64,000 nucleotides of DNA from Clavelina lepadiformis. Lineage: Eukaryota; Chordata; Ascidiacea; Aplousobranchia; Clavelinidae. Made by a program: the position numbers and the translations under genes. A model generated the notes under the pieces. The model worked only from the letters and a program-made list of their open reading frames with translations. It was not told the origin of the DNA and did not search any database. The DNA lies in NCBI RefSeq assembly GCF_947623445.1, contig NC_135245.1:4099501-4163500 (forward strand), given 5' to 3'. Below, one piece after another: positions 9,283-21,879 of the stretch. Each line of letters begins with the position of its first letter. Within the stretch, counting starts at the first letter, position 1.

Positions 9283-11769
9283 CCGTAAGCAATAAATTGA
9301 ATTCGAAACGACTGACATGGCTTGTGAAGGCCGTAACCTTGCACGATGGCTCTTATTCATGGTGTCCGCCAATACTTTTGACTTCAAGCAGAGAAATATT
9401 TACAACCCACAAACTCGTCGAGACTATCGTTAATGCTGCAGTTCAGGAAACTATTTTTCTTGGCTTTTTTATTTACCTGACGGTAGTCGACACAAAATCA
9501 CGTCCCACCTGCTTTCTTCTTCACCAACACCATTGGACTGGACCAAAGCGACTTAAAGGTGCTTATTAGGTCTTCTTTGGGCATGTCTTTGATAATATCT
9601 TCCACATGTATTTTCTGCTGAAATCCCGTCCGCTCTGCGTCTGTCGCGTTGGATTGGCGCCTTGTATCTATAACATGATGAATAAATTCAGTGCAGCCAA
9701 GATTGTTTTTCCTAACTGAAAAGGCACTTTGGTGTTTTTTTTAAACTGCTAAAACCGCTTGTGTTTGCTTGCCAGACACCCCATCGTTAAAGTTGAACTC
9801 ACCTTGTATCTTATGTGCCAGTTTACAGGATTATTTTGCAGGGCCTTCGCGAGTACAGTAGGTTAAACTGTTCACTGCATAAACACATCCGTAACCAATA
9901 TAACTGCTGCACTTTCGAATAAGATTCTCAATTAAGGCACATAATTGCCGGGCACTTTGTAAGTCACTTTAACTATTACAGAGATCGGGAAAACGGTGGT
10001 AACTTGCGTACCATTGGGTATTATAACGCTGTCGTCGCTAAAGTTTGCCAGCAACACTGGAACACGTGCATCAAACGCAGTCACAATACAACTAGCTGTA
10101 AAAATTCCATACTTAACTCTAAATTCAGTATTCCGCTCTAAATAAGCTGAAAAGGATAAACATATTCTCTATGGACGTCGTTGTTGAGTTTAATGACGCT
10201 GATCTCGGAAGAAGGCGGAACGACTACGATCGCTGTCACAAAGATCTCGTTGCGTTTCGAGACAAGCGGCCGTTTTAGTAGAGGAACGTCAGCTTCGCTT
10301 ATAGACATGCTCATAAAAGTATAGCACAAAGCTCAATGACGAAACTTAAGGAAATCAAGGCCGATTATAAAATCATGCACTTAATTGGAACAAACAAAAT
10401 GATCAACATTAAAGGTTAAACACCCAAGTGTGAACGAGACTTTACCTTGACCCACAATGACGAAGTCGCTTCCGCCGGCTCGGACAAAATGCGTTTCTTC
10501 CGGTGATGCTGACATGGGTACTTTTACAACAGAGTTCAAACCATCCCAAAACGATGTCTTGATGAGGGACACGCAGGCACCAGTATCTACCCAGGCACAT
10601 ACTACTTTATCTCGAAAAATTACGTCAAAAAACGGTGCAAATCTGCACTCGCGTTCTGTCCTGCAATAATTACATTTTCAGTTATCGAAGAAATTTCTGT
10701 CGAACCTTCCACCGGTTTGGGTTCCCGTCGGATATCGTGACTGCTGTAAACAGACGAATCAAAATTGTTGTTACAACATCGCGGACACCCCTTAACAAGA
10801 TACTTTACCGAACCGCATACAAATTATTTAAGACGGCGCCGGACGGTGTTGGTAGATAGGCACCAACCATCACCTTTATTCGAAAAAACGTTAAGCATTA
10901 GTTGCATCGATCTGTTCGTTGGCTTATCTCACCTATTAGTTCTGAAGCGGTTTCACAGTGGCGTTCTTTATACGCTTTCATCTCTCGCTCCATACTTTAC
11001 TTTGCTTAAAACGGCAGAAACGTCCTGGGATGAGGGCAGCGCTGAACAAGTTTGAGTCGACTCCAGCCCCACTGAAACATTGGAGTTTGCGCTGAAAACT
11101 TTGTCGGCCGTGGCCATAAAATCACGTTCATACCTGAGCGTTGCTGGTATGCTGGAGGCCAATCGCCGGTCTCTCTAACACTTGTTCAGTCACAAGTACA
11201 GTACTTCGTTCCTCAGGAGGATGTCGTCGTCTTTAAGGTGACATCTACTGTGGAATGCTTTCAGTGTATAAACAAAATCCTGCGAATCTTCTTGTGGCGG
11301 TTCGATACGCTGGACCAATTCCAAACGCAGCTTGTGGGCAAATTTTGCGCTGTTGCTGGCTTCGTTGGCCCTTTCGACTAAAGATTCGAACGAAATCACG
11401 TAAAAATAAATTATCCTCACTTCGAATCTTCCACTTCAAATCGTGATTGATGGCATTCACGAACAAATGCCTTTTAACATTTTCGAAAGCCTGAGCAATA
11501 ACACAATAAGATAATAAACTTTCAAAACTTGACCAGATCATCACCTGGATTGAAGCGAGGCGGTGTCATCAATAAGTCAGAGACCATTTCACATCAGCAA
11601 AGCTGGTAATCCTAGAAATGGGGATTAATCTTGGAGCGCTCGCCAATTTGTTACCGAATTCGGCTGCCAGATACTCTGTTACAGCTTTCACGGTGAGCTC
11701 CAAACAAAACGAGCAGAACAAAACCAGCTAGCAATTGTATTATAACGTGAAACTCGTCGATTAAAACAT

Positions 11770-12940
11770 ATAAGAAGAGTCACTAACGAACTGGTATAGT
11801 AATGAGATAATTAAAACTTGTTTACAGCGGACCCGTGAAACACAACAAGAACGAAGGTTTTCAATCTGGGCCCGGACTTCTGGAATGCCCTCTCAAGAAA
11901 TATTTTGCATCAAAGGAAAATCCAATTACACAACAATGCCTGCAAGCTACCAATCGCGATAAGACGCCTATAACAGCTTTGTGGTCAACTCTATCGAAGC
12001 GTTAAGCGACAAATTACATAAAAATCCACAAAGTAACGATACTGTGCATAAAAGAAATCAGTGTACGATAAAAACGTAAAAATACCAGAAACGAGAAAAA
12101 TTCGAGAGAAGGAAAACACAGATAATACAAACAATTACAAGTGCAAATATTTTGCCACAACTGTACCGGGCTATCGCTCTAGTTTTGCTGATGCAATGAA
12201 AGATGATGCTTTTACGTCAAGTTATCAAGACTTTCTCGGTAATTTTCGTGACACAATGTTAAAATCGCGGTGGGCAACAGTTTGAGCATAACGACCAACT
12301 CGAAAGCAAACTGATGGATTGCAATCGACCTATGGTCTATGGATCACTAAACACATCTTTTTTATGCTGTAATCATACATTTGTGATTTGTTATCTCAGT
12401 GCGTTAGGCACAAACCGCTTTCTAACGGTGGGGTCTGAAGATGCCAAATTTTTACATTTCGACACTGGACAAATTATAACTTTCATCGATTTTCCCTTAA
12501 CCACTGAAGCGTTGCGCCAAGGGTAAAAAAATATTCTACACCCTTTCCCTTAACCCACTTTCTCAAGGGAAGATGGAAAAGTGCGCGTGCTGCACCTACA
12601 CTAGATTATTCTTGACCATAATGGTTGAACAAATTTTGATTACTTCATTTAAGAATAGGATTCATTAATTTTGATGATTAAAACATATTTAAAACGACAA
12701 AGCATTTTTTTTACTTTGCGATCGATAAATCGGACGTTTACAAACCTACTGACCTACTGCAAAACCAGAAACAAGAAACAAGTCTTGTTACTGCACGTTA
12801 GCATTGACATCACAAAAATTAATTATGATGTCTATGGCCAGTGCAAATATTTCCAGTCTGAGCTAGCAGTGAAAGCAGGTAAAGTAAAGCTCATGTCCAA
12901 AAGTAATGACGATTGCAGTTATATTTTGAACACTTAATGA
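11770..12940 (+). pseudogene. Decayed coding remnant upstream of gene B (unidentified)
   Basis: Copy of the block at 398-1503, with open pieces at 12061-12285, 12314-12526 and 12671-12937 in differing frames. Here the piece at 12314-12526 stays open longer than in unit A (…FLHFDTGQIITFIDF…), which shows that the copies broke at different points. Family unknown. Confidence 0.4.
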
Positions 12941-12975
12941 AAATATTATTTAATAATGGTTGTGTCATTTACGAT

Positions 12976-13299
12976 TGCGTCGCGACCCCCTGTTGGGTTG
13001 TTTGCCTTTTCTCCGGGGGTCGCGAAGACGACAATTAAATACCAATCACTATTACGAGAATGCAAATTAATTACCATAAAAAATTAACTCTAATGAGGGA
13101 TGTGCATGAATTCAATAAATGAGTATTTTTTTCAACAGGGTGGTATCATAATTTATTTTATTTTTAATTATAAATTTTTGTGCTATTGCGCTTACACAAA
13201 TGTATTACATACGCCTTAATCAAAATTTTTGGAAGGGGGTCGTTAGCTACATTGGGTTGTTAAAATGGGTCGCGGTATGAAAAAGGTTGAAAACCACTG
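12976..13299. mobile_element. Truncated hAT-like MITE in the upstream region of gene B
   Basis: The right end is the complement of CAGTGGTTTTCAACCTTTTT, a typical hAT terminal sequence, and is followed by GTCTAGAC, which is the empty site in unit A (near 2149). The left inverted end is absent. The sequence runs from a point matching about 1577 of unit A directly into the element interior, so a deletion removed the left end and about 570 bp of flank. Confidence 0.6.
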
Positions 13300-15425
13300 G
13301 TCTAGACAAAGGACCATCCAAACAAACAACCACTGCTGCAATGTCAAATGTGAAACTTTGCAGGTTTTTATTTTGCAGCTGGGTTATGGTAGTTCATCAG
13401 CATTGTAACGAAATATTTGAAATTTTCCAGGAAATAATTTAGGTTTGATTCCAAGATTTAGGGTTACGCAAACGTGCTTACCCTCATTTAAATTGTCAAT
13501 ATTCAAGAAATAATTTCCTTTATTAAGCATTTCTGCTACTACATGGCGCCAATGTTACCTCAATTTAAGTTTATAAATGCGTTTATGGTTTGTACTTGGC
13601 AGTGAGCTTTCTGGGAAACTCTATGGCAAAAACAACTTTTAATTCAAAACAAATTTGTTGACCACATTTAAAATGGCAACGTCAGACAAACAACTTCCAC
13701 ATTTCTATGTAATTTGAACTGCAGTGGAAAATTTGTTTTGTTGAAATATATTTTGTCACGAGTTTTTGTCATAAAAAGTGCACCAATTATGAAAAGTTTT
13801 CAGAACTGCGGATATGCCAGCAAGCTGTTTTGTGACTGATTTCCTATACATATTTATTACATTTTTTTAAGATTCCGACAAAAATTATCACCAAAACACA
13901 CAGTTTGTTTTCGTTCATTTGCATAAGTGAAACTTCTTTCAACAGCGGAATTCAAACTTTAAAAAGCAGCCATCATGACAAAATGCTTTGCAAAATAGAA
14001 TTTTCTCCTATGTTTATTTCGTAAATACAGTTTGTATTTGTAAAATAACAATATAATAGTCTATAAATAAATCGTTATTACATCGCTGCTACAGAATATA
14101 CCCTATACGTGACGCAAACACAAAACATGCAAAAACGATTTAAACATAACCCACTGCCTAATGCGTGTAAATCAGTATTTCATTAACGTGTGATGACTTT
14201 CGTCAGCATTCCTGTTTGGTTTATATAGACAGATATAATAGATATAATTATATTGTATTTGTTATAGCAGTCTACGGTTTTTAGCTTTTATTGACGTGTT
14301 TTCTCATTGGTTTGTTTGCGTGTCAAGGCCACTGACCATGTTGACCGGTTAATTTATTTTACTCATGTCACTGACAGGCACACAGCATTTTATTTCCAGC
14401 GTGAAATAACAAGTGAAATACGGTACAGATTGGTTTATGCGGCATTAGTTAAAGCTGTAGTTATTAAGGTACGGTCTATCGAAAGGACCATCCAAAAAAA
14501 CAACCACTGCGGCAAAGTCAAATGTTAAACTTTGCAGGTTTTTATTTTGCAGCTGGGTTAAGGTAGTTCATCAGCATTGTAATGAAATATTTGAAAATTT
14601 CCAGGAAATAATTTAGGTTTGATTCCAAGATTTTGGGTTACTCAAACGTGCTTGCCCATATTTAAATTGTCAATGTTCAAGAAATAGTTTCCTTTATTAA
14701 ACATTTCTGCTACTACATGGCGTCAATGTTAACTCAATTTAAGTTTATAAATGCGTTTATGGTTTGTACTTGGCAGTGAGCTTTCTGGGAAACTTTACGG
14801 CAAAAACAACTTTTAATTCAAAACAAACTTGTTGACCACATTTAAAATGGCAACGTCAGGCAAACAACTTCCACATTTCTATGTAATTTGAACTGCAGTG
14901 GATAATTTGTTTTGTTGAAATTTATTTTGTCACGAGTTTTGTCATAAGAAATGCACCAGTTATGAAACGTTTTCAAAATTTTCGATATGCCAGCAAGCTG
15001 TTTTGTGACTGAGTTCCCACATATTTATTACATTTTGGTGTTATTGACATTTCATATTCTTTTAAAATTCCAACAAAGGTTATTAGTTTATTACCAAAAC
15101 ACACAATTTGTGTTTGTTCATTTGCATAGGTGAAACATCTTTCAACAGCGGAATTCAAACTTTAAAAAGCAGCCATCATGACAAAATGCTTTGCAAAATA
15201 GAATTTTCTCCTAAGTTTATTTCGTAAATACGGTTTGTATTTGTAAAATAAAAATATAATAGTCTATAAATAAATCGTCATTACATCGCTGCTACAGAAT
15301 ATAGGCTGACGTGACGCAAACACAAAACATGCAAAAACGATTAAAACATAACCCACTGCCTACTGCGTGTAGCTCAGTATTTCATTAACGTGTGATGACT
15401 TTCGTCAGCATTCCTGTTTGGTTTA
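13300..15425 (+). repeat. Two tandem copies of a noncoding segment upstream of gene B
   Basis: 13300-14220 and about 14221-15425 both match the single region 2150-3095 of unit A and its surroundings: the same GCAGCTGGGTTA, TACATGGCGCCAATG-like and TGCTTTGCAAAATAG landmarks appear in the same order. The first copy is shortened at its start by the MITE-linked deletion. The junction is AT-rich (ATATAGACAGATATAATAG). An equivalent duplication is present in unit F. Confidence 0.75.
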
Positions 15426-16371
15426 TCTGGTGACAGAGGATCTCAGGGTTTCGACTTTGCATAGTTTGCAGTTTAAATTTAACACCAGGTACTTAAAAAT
15501 TCCCACGTGAAAAGATTTGGTTCCACGATTTCATATTTCAACGATGTTGTTGGTCAGGTCAGAAACAAATATTTCCAACTTACAACTTCTTCTGTGACGT
15601 ATTTCTTTCAACTACTGGCGTCATTGTCAACCACCTTGTGTTTTCGAGTAAATTGTTTTCAGCAATGTTTTGGAAAAACTTAACAAAAATAGTTAAATAC
15701 CAGAGACAACTATTTGATCAAACATTTTGAATTTAAATTGACTTATTCGTGTTAAAATTTGGTAAATTTACACCTGAAAAATTTGCTCAATTTTTAATAT
15801 AATGTTCTGCAATATTGCATGAACCTTAAAGCGGCACTTGACAAAACATTTGAGCTGACTACACCACGTGGGCTAAAAAACTTATTGTGACAAGACTTTT
15901 CTATAGTTTATATGTGATTTCTTTTCGTGAGCTTTGCGGCTCACGGAATGGGTGCTGGAAATGAACGAAAAAATGAAAAGAAAAAAGAAAAAGGTTTTGG
16001 GCGTTGTGAGAAAAAGGATTTCCACAATTTTCAGTTCTTGCATGCTTGTGGTATAAATTGTGTTATCGAACGCCTTGAAATATATTAAGACAACGAAGCA
16101 TGTTTTTGCAATGCAGGTTTAATGCGTATATCGATGGATGTGCTGCAAGGTTAAAAGACGAGGTTTCTAATTTTGACAAGGTTTTTACCTTTGGTTGCAC
16201 AAAATACACAAAAGAATGTATTCATCACTGAAGGGGACCTTTAAATACAGTAGCACCAAAACTATTGTACATAGAAAATGTTTTCAGCAAATAGGTTGAG
16301 AAACTAAACCGACTGTCATTAAGTGTTTATTCTCAGATTTGAAGCATCGAGAGTTTGTCGCAAAATTTAAA
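15426..16371 (+). other. Proximal upstream region of gene B
   Basis: Matches 3096-4070 of unit A without coding potential. The polypurine tract is shorter here. The TATA-like TTTAAATAC is at 16240-16248 and the acceptor-like TCTCAG ends at 16336. Confidence 0.5.
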
Positions 16372-19300
16372 ATGATTTCTCCACGTATTTTGTGGATATT
16401 GTTGATAACGTGTTCCTCGTGGAAAGGAGTGATGAGCTTGGATAGAGAAGCGTGTGTGCCAATACGATTATCACCGAACCAGCAGGACACGTTACCAGAT
16501 ATGGAAACGTTAAGGACTCAAAGAGGATTACCTGGAAAAGCTGGAGGAATTGGGCCAGTTGGACCCCAGGGAGCTCAAGGACCCAGGGGACTTCCCGGAA
16601 TTTGTGCTTGTGATCCGAGCGAAATTGCTCAAATACATGGAAAGTTCGAAAAATTGAATTTCATATTTATTAAATAATAACTGAAGTATTTAAACCGAAT
16701 AACTTCAACTGCACGGTTATATTGATGACAGCCCAAGAAATAACCTTGTTTGTGATAAATTCAAAGCCAATTAGTGTCTATATATCGAATGGAAAATCGT
16801 CATTTCTTGTTATGGGAAATGCAAATGTTTAGGCTTCGGATTTTGAATCGTTCAACCTGTATAAGATCATGTTTAAAATCTTTTCAAACCACTTTCAAAA
16901 ATTAAAAAACTATATAAAATGACTTGTGTTTTATCTCATTAGTTTTCCTAAAAAATTTAACCGCAAAGCTCGAAAGTTTGATTGCATTGCATCATTACGC
17001 TCTAAGAGGTTGGTCTTACTTTAAATATAATAAGTTTATTTATAAAAATATATTATTACTGTCGTAACTTTCTTTTACATTTCTTTTAGATATATTATTG
17101 TAGCTAAGTGACAAGAGTACTTTTTAAGGGTTGGAATTTATTCGTATCCTATAATCACACTTTACTCTTTCCAATTTATTCATTAAAAGTCGCCATTTTG
17201 TTTTAACGCTTAAAGAGCTGATTTAGTGTTCACATACTCTTTGAAATTTGAAACAATTTAAAAGAGCATCACCTATATTCCTCTCTGTATCATGGCTTAT
17301 TTCCTGCCATGATATCATTTGTGACTTTTTATCGTTTTTATTACCAAGTTTAAATATATAATGGAAATATGTTTAGTCGATCAATGCGACCACATGCCAT
17401 GTAAAAATGGAGGAACTTGTATTAACGATGGAAACTCGTATATATGCAACTGCACTGACGGATATGAGGGAAATGACTGCTCCATAAGTAAAACGTTTTT
17501 GCAATAATAATATAAAAAAATTTATTTGAATTGACTTTAGTGATACTTTTGGTGACGACGCAATGGTGGTAAAAAATGTTTCCAATTTATTTGTATAGCT
17601 TGATTTATAAAAAATTGCATTATTTTGCGCAGGAATCCAGTGCGTGGTGCCGTCGGCGCCCAACAACGGAACGATCTCTCGAGAAAGTGGTCAGCTGGTT
17701 CCTTATAAGGAAAACATTAGATACAGATGCAACGATAGACACGTGGTGGCGTATGAAGTGAATAATTTTCTAGTTGCAACTTGTCAGCAAAATAAACAAT
17801 GGACAAAAGATACTCCAGTGTGCGTGGGTAGGTCTTTTAACTGACTTTAAATATTTTTTTTTACAAACAACAAGTCTAAATTTTGCATTTGTTTTTTTCT
17901 AAACTTGTTAAAATTTTCAGTTGATGATTGTAATCCCGACTCATGCTCTGGAAGAGGAACTTGCATAAATCAAATCGGCCGAACGATTTGTGAATGTGAT
18001 GAAGGATACGAAGGAAGCGTTTGTTCAGTTCAAAGTGAACTTTCTTGAAACAAACTCGGCGATTATTGCAATAAATTCAAAGAATATTGTGATTATGACA
18101 TAATGGTGAGCTCAATCAACTCGAATCACTCATAATAGAAAGTGTTTGTAGATAATCCGTGTGATCTATCTCCATGCGGTCAAAAAGGAATTTGCGTGTG
18201 GGAAAAAGGTATGAACTACAACTGCCGATGTCTCGCTGGATATCATGGAAAAAACTGCGAGTCAATTATCGGTTTGTAAATTTCCTTCAAATAAATGAAA
18301 GCCGAGATATGGGTTCCGTGATTTTCGTTTTAAAAATATTCAATCTTAAGATTTTTTATTATGCGCAAGTCGGATATGCTTTTTCAAAATTATTTAGTAA
18401 GCACTGTTATATTTATATTGATTTTTACAACCATTTAGATTATACCTTTATTTAACTCTTGTTTAACTATTTTCGTAATTTCAGCAAGTGATTGTGTACG
18501 CACTGTTGGTATGGAGGACGGCAGAGTAGGAAATAACGATATTACCGCCTCACGGTCACTTAGCGGTCACCCACCGCATAAAGCTCGATTGAGACAAATA
18601 GGAAGTTGGCTGTCACCACATCCACGTAAATGAGCAACTAGATGAAGTTTTCATTGTGACTTGACAAACTGTCGCAGTAACCAAATGTTGTTTTAATATT
18701 TTTGAATAATTTTGTTTCCGAACACAGAAATATATTAAATAAGTCCGAAAATTTTGCTTTGACATTTATGCATTTTATACGTTTTTATTAAAAATCTTTT
18801 ACTTTAATTCGACATATATACGAGGAGAATAATTTGCCCACATTTTAACTTACAGTTTTCTTACTTGTTTGTTAGCTCAGCGCGATGATTGGCTTCAAGT
18901 GGATTTAAAAACATCTACCACTGTCGTCGCTGTTGCAACTCAAGGTTATTCATATGGTTCATCTTGGACAACAAGTTACAAAATAGCGCATGGCTTCACC
19001 GAGAACGATTTGCAGATTATACAAAACAATCAAGGACGAGATTTGGTAAGTTCATTCTTGTGGTTGCTAAATGATTGTTTCAGAGAGTTGATCGCAACAA
19101 AAACTAAATTACGTAAGCACCCATGCATAACTAAGTTAACTTGTAGTGTTTATAAAATGTTACGAAAATGGAACAGAAGCAATCCATGGTTTCTGGATCG
19201 TTTATTGAAACTATGGTAGCAATTTTAACCATTAGCGTTTTAAGCACTATATAAGCATTCCAGGTTGATATTTTGAATACTTTTGTGCTTATAAATTTTA

Positions 19301-19484
19301 TCCAGTTAAATTTTTGAAATTATTAGTCAGCATTTTCTTGCAGATTTTTCAAGGTAACCGGAACTACAATAGCGTCGTTAGAAACAATTTTCCGGCTCCA
19401 GTGACCGCGAGATATCTCCGACTCCTCATACAAACATGGAATGGCTATTACACAGGTCTTCGTGTAGAATACTATATCAGTTAA
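16372..19484 (+). pseudogene. Gene B: collagen-EGF-CCP-EGF-EGF-F5/8C copy with a lost exon 1 splice donor
   Basis: Homologous exons: 16372-16639, 16943-17008, 17377-17487, 17633-17827, 17921-18034, 18152-18271, 18485-18625, 18876-19045, 19344-19484. These would join to 441 aa with no internal stop. The exon 1 donor is GA (16640-16641) where A, C and F have GT. The next GT, 4 nt on, would shift the frame. If intron 1 is retained, translation stops at 16677 after about 101 aa, giving only the signal peptide, collagen and CxC parts. The last codons read YYIS instead of YYTC, so the closing cysteine of the discoidin domain is gone. The AATAAA present after A and C is also changed. It could still be expressed in part through a cryptic donor, or the GA could be an assembly error. 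Confidence 0.72.
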
Positions 19485-19643
19485 CGGTTAAGAATTTCTG
19501 CAAAACTTTTCATTGGATATTTGTCATCTGCTATTGAATCTTTCCTCTATGTACCGTGTTAATTTGTTTGCAATCTCATAATTTATATTATTCACGAGCA
19601 AAGTTTCTACTGAACGGAACAATTAACATACACATTCTAGACA

Positions 19644-20268
19644 TGCTGGTGTAACCATGATTTTCCTTAGACAGGAAATTTCCCGCTTTTATGGCTAGTG
19701 AATTTAGCTCCTTTTGCTTTTCTGTTTTTTTTTAGCATTTCTTTGATAAAAACAGCCATCTGTCTTCTATTACATCCAATAGTAGACTGACTCAACACTC
19801 GCCCAGCACTTCCCAGCCGAGTGCAACATCACACAAACACAGATTCCACCATTGTCACGCAATGAGAAAATAAACGCGGGACTCTAAATACCATTTAGGC
19901 CCTATAGTGGTAGCGATGTAAGACGTCACAAGAGATTACTAAAAACATGTGTACATATGAATAGGTAATATACTGCAGCACATGTGTAAACATAAGAAAA
20001 CCTGACGAGTGAGAAACATACGAATGAGACAATGCATAACGCAATTAAAAACAGAAGTTGACCCGCACATTGGAATAAATTAACCTATAAGAGTGGTGCG
20101 AAAAAGCAGTGCACAATGTGAACAATTGACTCCCTAATTGGGTAACTAAAATGCAGTCTACCTAAAACAGGTAACAACTCACACCGTAAACAAGTAACTT
20201 ACAAATTTGGTCACCAATATTAAAAGGTATTGGTTCTAAAACGGGTGCATAAAAATAATCCTGTGACA
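19644..20268. mobile_element. Insertion of about 625 bp downstream of gene B, family unclear
   Basis: In unit A the flanks meet directly (ACATGC then TAGCTC, near 7275). Here they are separated by this segment. Its right part resembles 27507-27801 plus 27976-27990 (shared order: a CCACCATT-like stretch, CGCGGG, AAAATGCAGT, GTGCATAAA, GTGACAC), so it belongs to a dispersed repeat family. I see no clear inverted ends, coding region or target duplication. Confidence 0.45.
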
Positions 20269-20269
20269 C

Positions 20270-20680
20270 TAGCTCTTGATATTGTATTACATGAGCATGC
20301 AGTGCAAACGTTCGATTGAAGTGGTTGTGAGTATATAGCTGCATATGTCCAGGGCAGTATTCAAGGAGTCAAAGTGTTTTGTAACTTCAAAATTTGTTAA
20401 AAAGTTATCAGGGATTGGGCAACGCGGCTAAAGCGTAAATGATTTTACAAATCTTTAAAAAACATAAATTGGGAAAACGCAGAAGCCTAAATAATAACAT
20501 ATCATGCGAATCCAGTTCTCTGTTTTGCATTGCCGTAAATGGTAGGCTGAAGAATGTGAGAGAAATTAAGCTCGAGAAATTAATTATATCAAATTTCCTC
20601 CTGGGTGTGCACAATGACCTCACCGCGGTGGTGGCTTTAGGTTTGGTTGGGGAGACATAAATATTTCTTTAATTTTCAAT
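20270..20680 (+). pseudogene. Decayed coding remnant downstream of gene B
   Basis: Same block as 7271-7690, with more stops. The protein-like pieces include SGCEYIAAYVQ and DWATRLKRK. Family unknown. Confidence 0.3.
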
Positions 20681-20859
20681 ACAGTCCATACAGCTAATTA
20701 GCATTAACCAATCATTCCTGTCTTAAAAAAGTGTGACTGTAGTTAACAATATTACTCGTAAGCTTATAGAATATAAACAATAGAAACAAATCAAGATATT
20801 ACATTGCATAGTTCAGAACTAACACAAATTTCAGTAAAACTATATTTTATATCTAATGA

Positions 20860-21570
20860 CTTGACGTCCATCAGGTAAGTCGATAGTAAGGAAATTTTCT
20901 CGAGCTGTCGTGATGTCTTTTCCTGACTGCCATAAAACATATGGGAAGTCAGCTGGCGTTACTTCTAACTTGGCTCTGCTTACAACGTAACTCGATGTAA
21001 AAGTTCAAATTCATTAGCGAAAAAGTATTTCACCCATCTTGGACACTGGCCGTACATCTCCTTCGATTACCAGAGCCAACGGAGTGAAGCATGATCTTTA
21101 CGCAAAAGAAATTTTTTACCAAGCAAATAGTAGCAGAAAAGCTTTTTACGGTCGGCATGTGCGGTAATGCCAACATACAAACATTCAAACAGAAATTTTT
21201 CCAAGGCCTCGTTGGAATTGTATTTTGATGGGAGCACCACAGTATTAAAAGCCCTTATCGGTTTTGTGAGGGCAACCGGCAAACAAGACGTCAACACTTC
21301 TCGCTCGCCAATTTACGTTAGATTTTTTCCGCTAACGACCTGTCACATCAGCCAAATCTTATTAAAACCAAATTTAATGCCGGCAAAAGACTGCATAACA
21401 AAGACCTTCTCGGTCAGACACCACACCCAGGCTAAAAATTTAATTACAGTACCATCGCGTCGGTCTACTTATTTTTCTACAGCGAGTCAAAGAGAGCTGC
21501 ATTTCATGCCTAGGGCAGGACAGCTTCAAAATGAAGTGGAGAAGACATGTAAACGTGTACAAACAAACCT
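20860..21570 (-). mobile_element. Gypsy-type RNase H fragment
   Basis: On the minus strand, 21297-21067 reads an RNase H-like stretch ending in RKDHASLRWLW, the conserved histidine segment of retroelement RNase H. It is followed by EGDVRPVSKM, which recurs in unit C at about 37480-37430. The rest is too damaged to assign. It is the downstream retroelement of unit B. Confidence 0.55.
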
Positions 21571-21835
21571 ATAACGTGAAATACTACAGAACAACTTAAA
21601 AAGTACAATACGGTAAACAACATGACGTATATCTATATGTATATCCGCAACATGTTACCTGATTTTGTTAATCGTACGTCTGATATATAGCTTATAACTG
21701 CGGTATAGTGAAAATACCGTTGCAAATACGCCACTGATTGCAGGGCGTACATTTTTTGAAAGCAAAAGTGGGGCTTGGGACAAAAACGTTTGAGAAACAC
21801 CGGCTTATTCTGTTGTTATCTGAACGTAAGAACCG

Positions 21836-21859
21836 TATATATATATATATATATATATA
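21836..21859. repeat. TA dinucleotide microsatellite
   Basis: Twelve uninterrupted TA units. Confidence 0.95.
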
Positions 21860-21879
21860 CCATACGAATAAGTTACCGG

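Larger units (their letters stand above)
7740..11760 (-). mobile_element. Degraded gypsy-type retroelement (gag-protease-RT-RNase H), minus strand
   Basis: Read on the minus strand from high to low coordinates. Gag is at about 11580-11190 (PPRFNPGDD start, then capsid-like QRIEPPQEDSQDF). A worn zinc knuckle is at about 10850-10750. Protease with AWVDTGACVSLI lies near 10610-10570 and continues to about 10380. The start of RT (LVKKKAGG, VDYRQVNKK) is at about 9570-9460, interrupted by the nested elements at 8587-9282. RT resumes with the catalytic region FDDIIVY near 8510, and RNase H (FIFDTDAS) is at about 8100. Frames are broken many times. I see no integrase and no LTRs, so it is an old truncated copy. 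The same element flanks genes C and F, so it belongs to the amplified unit. Confidence 0.75.
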
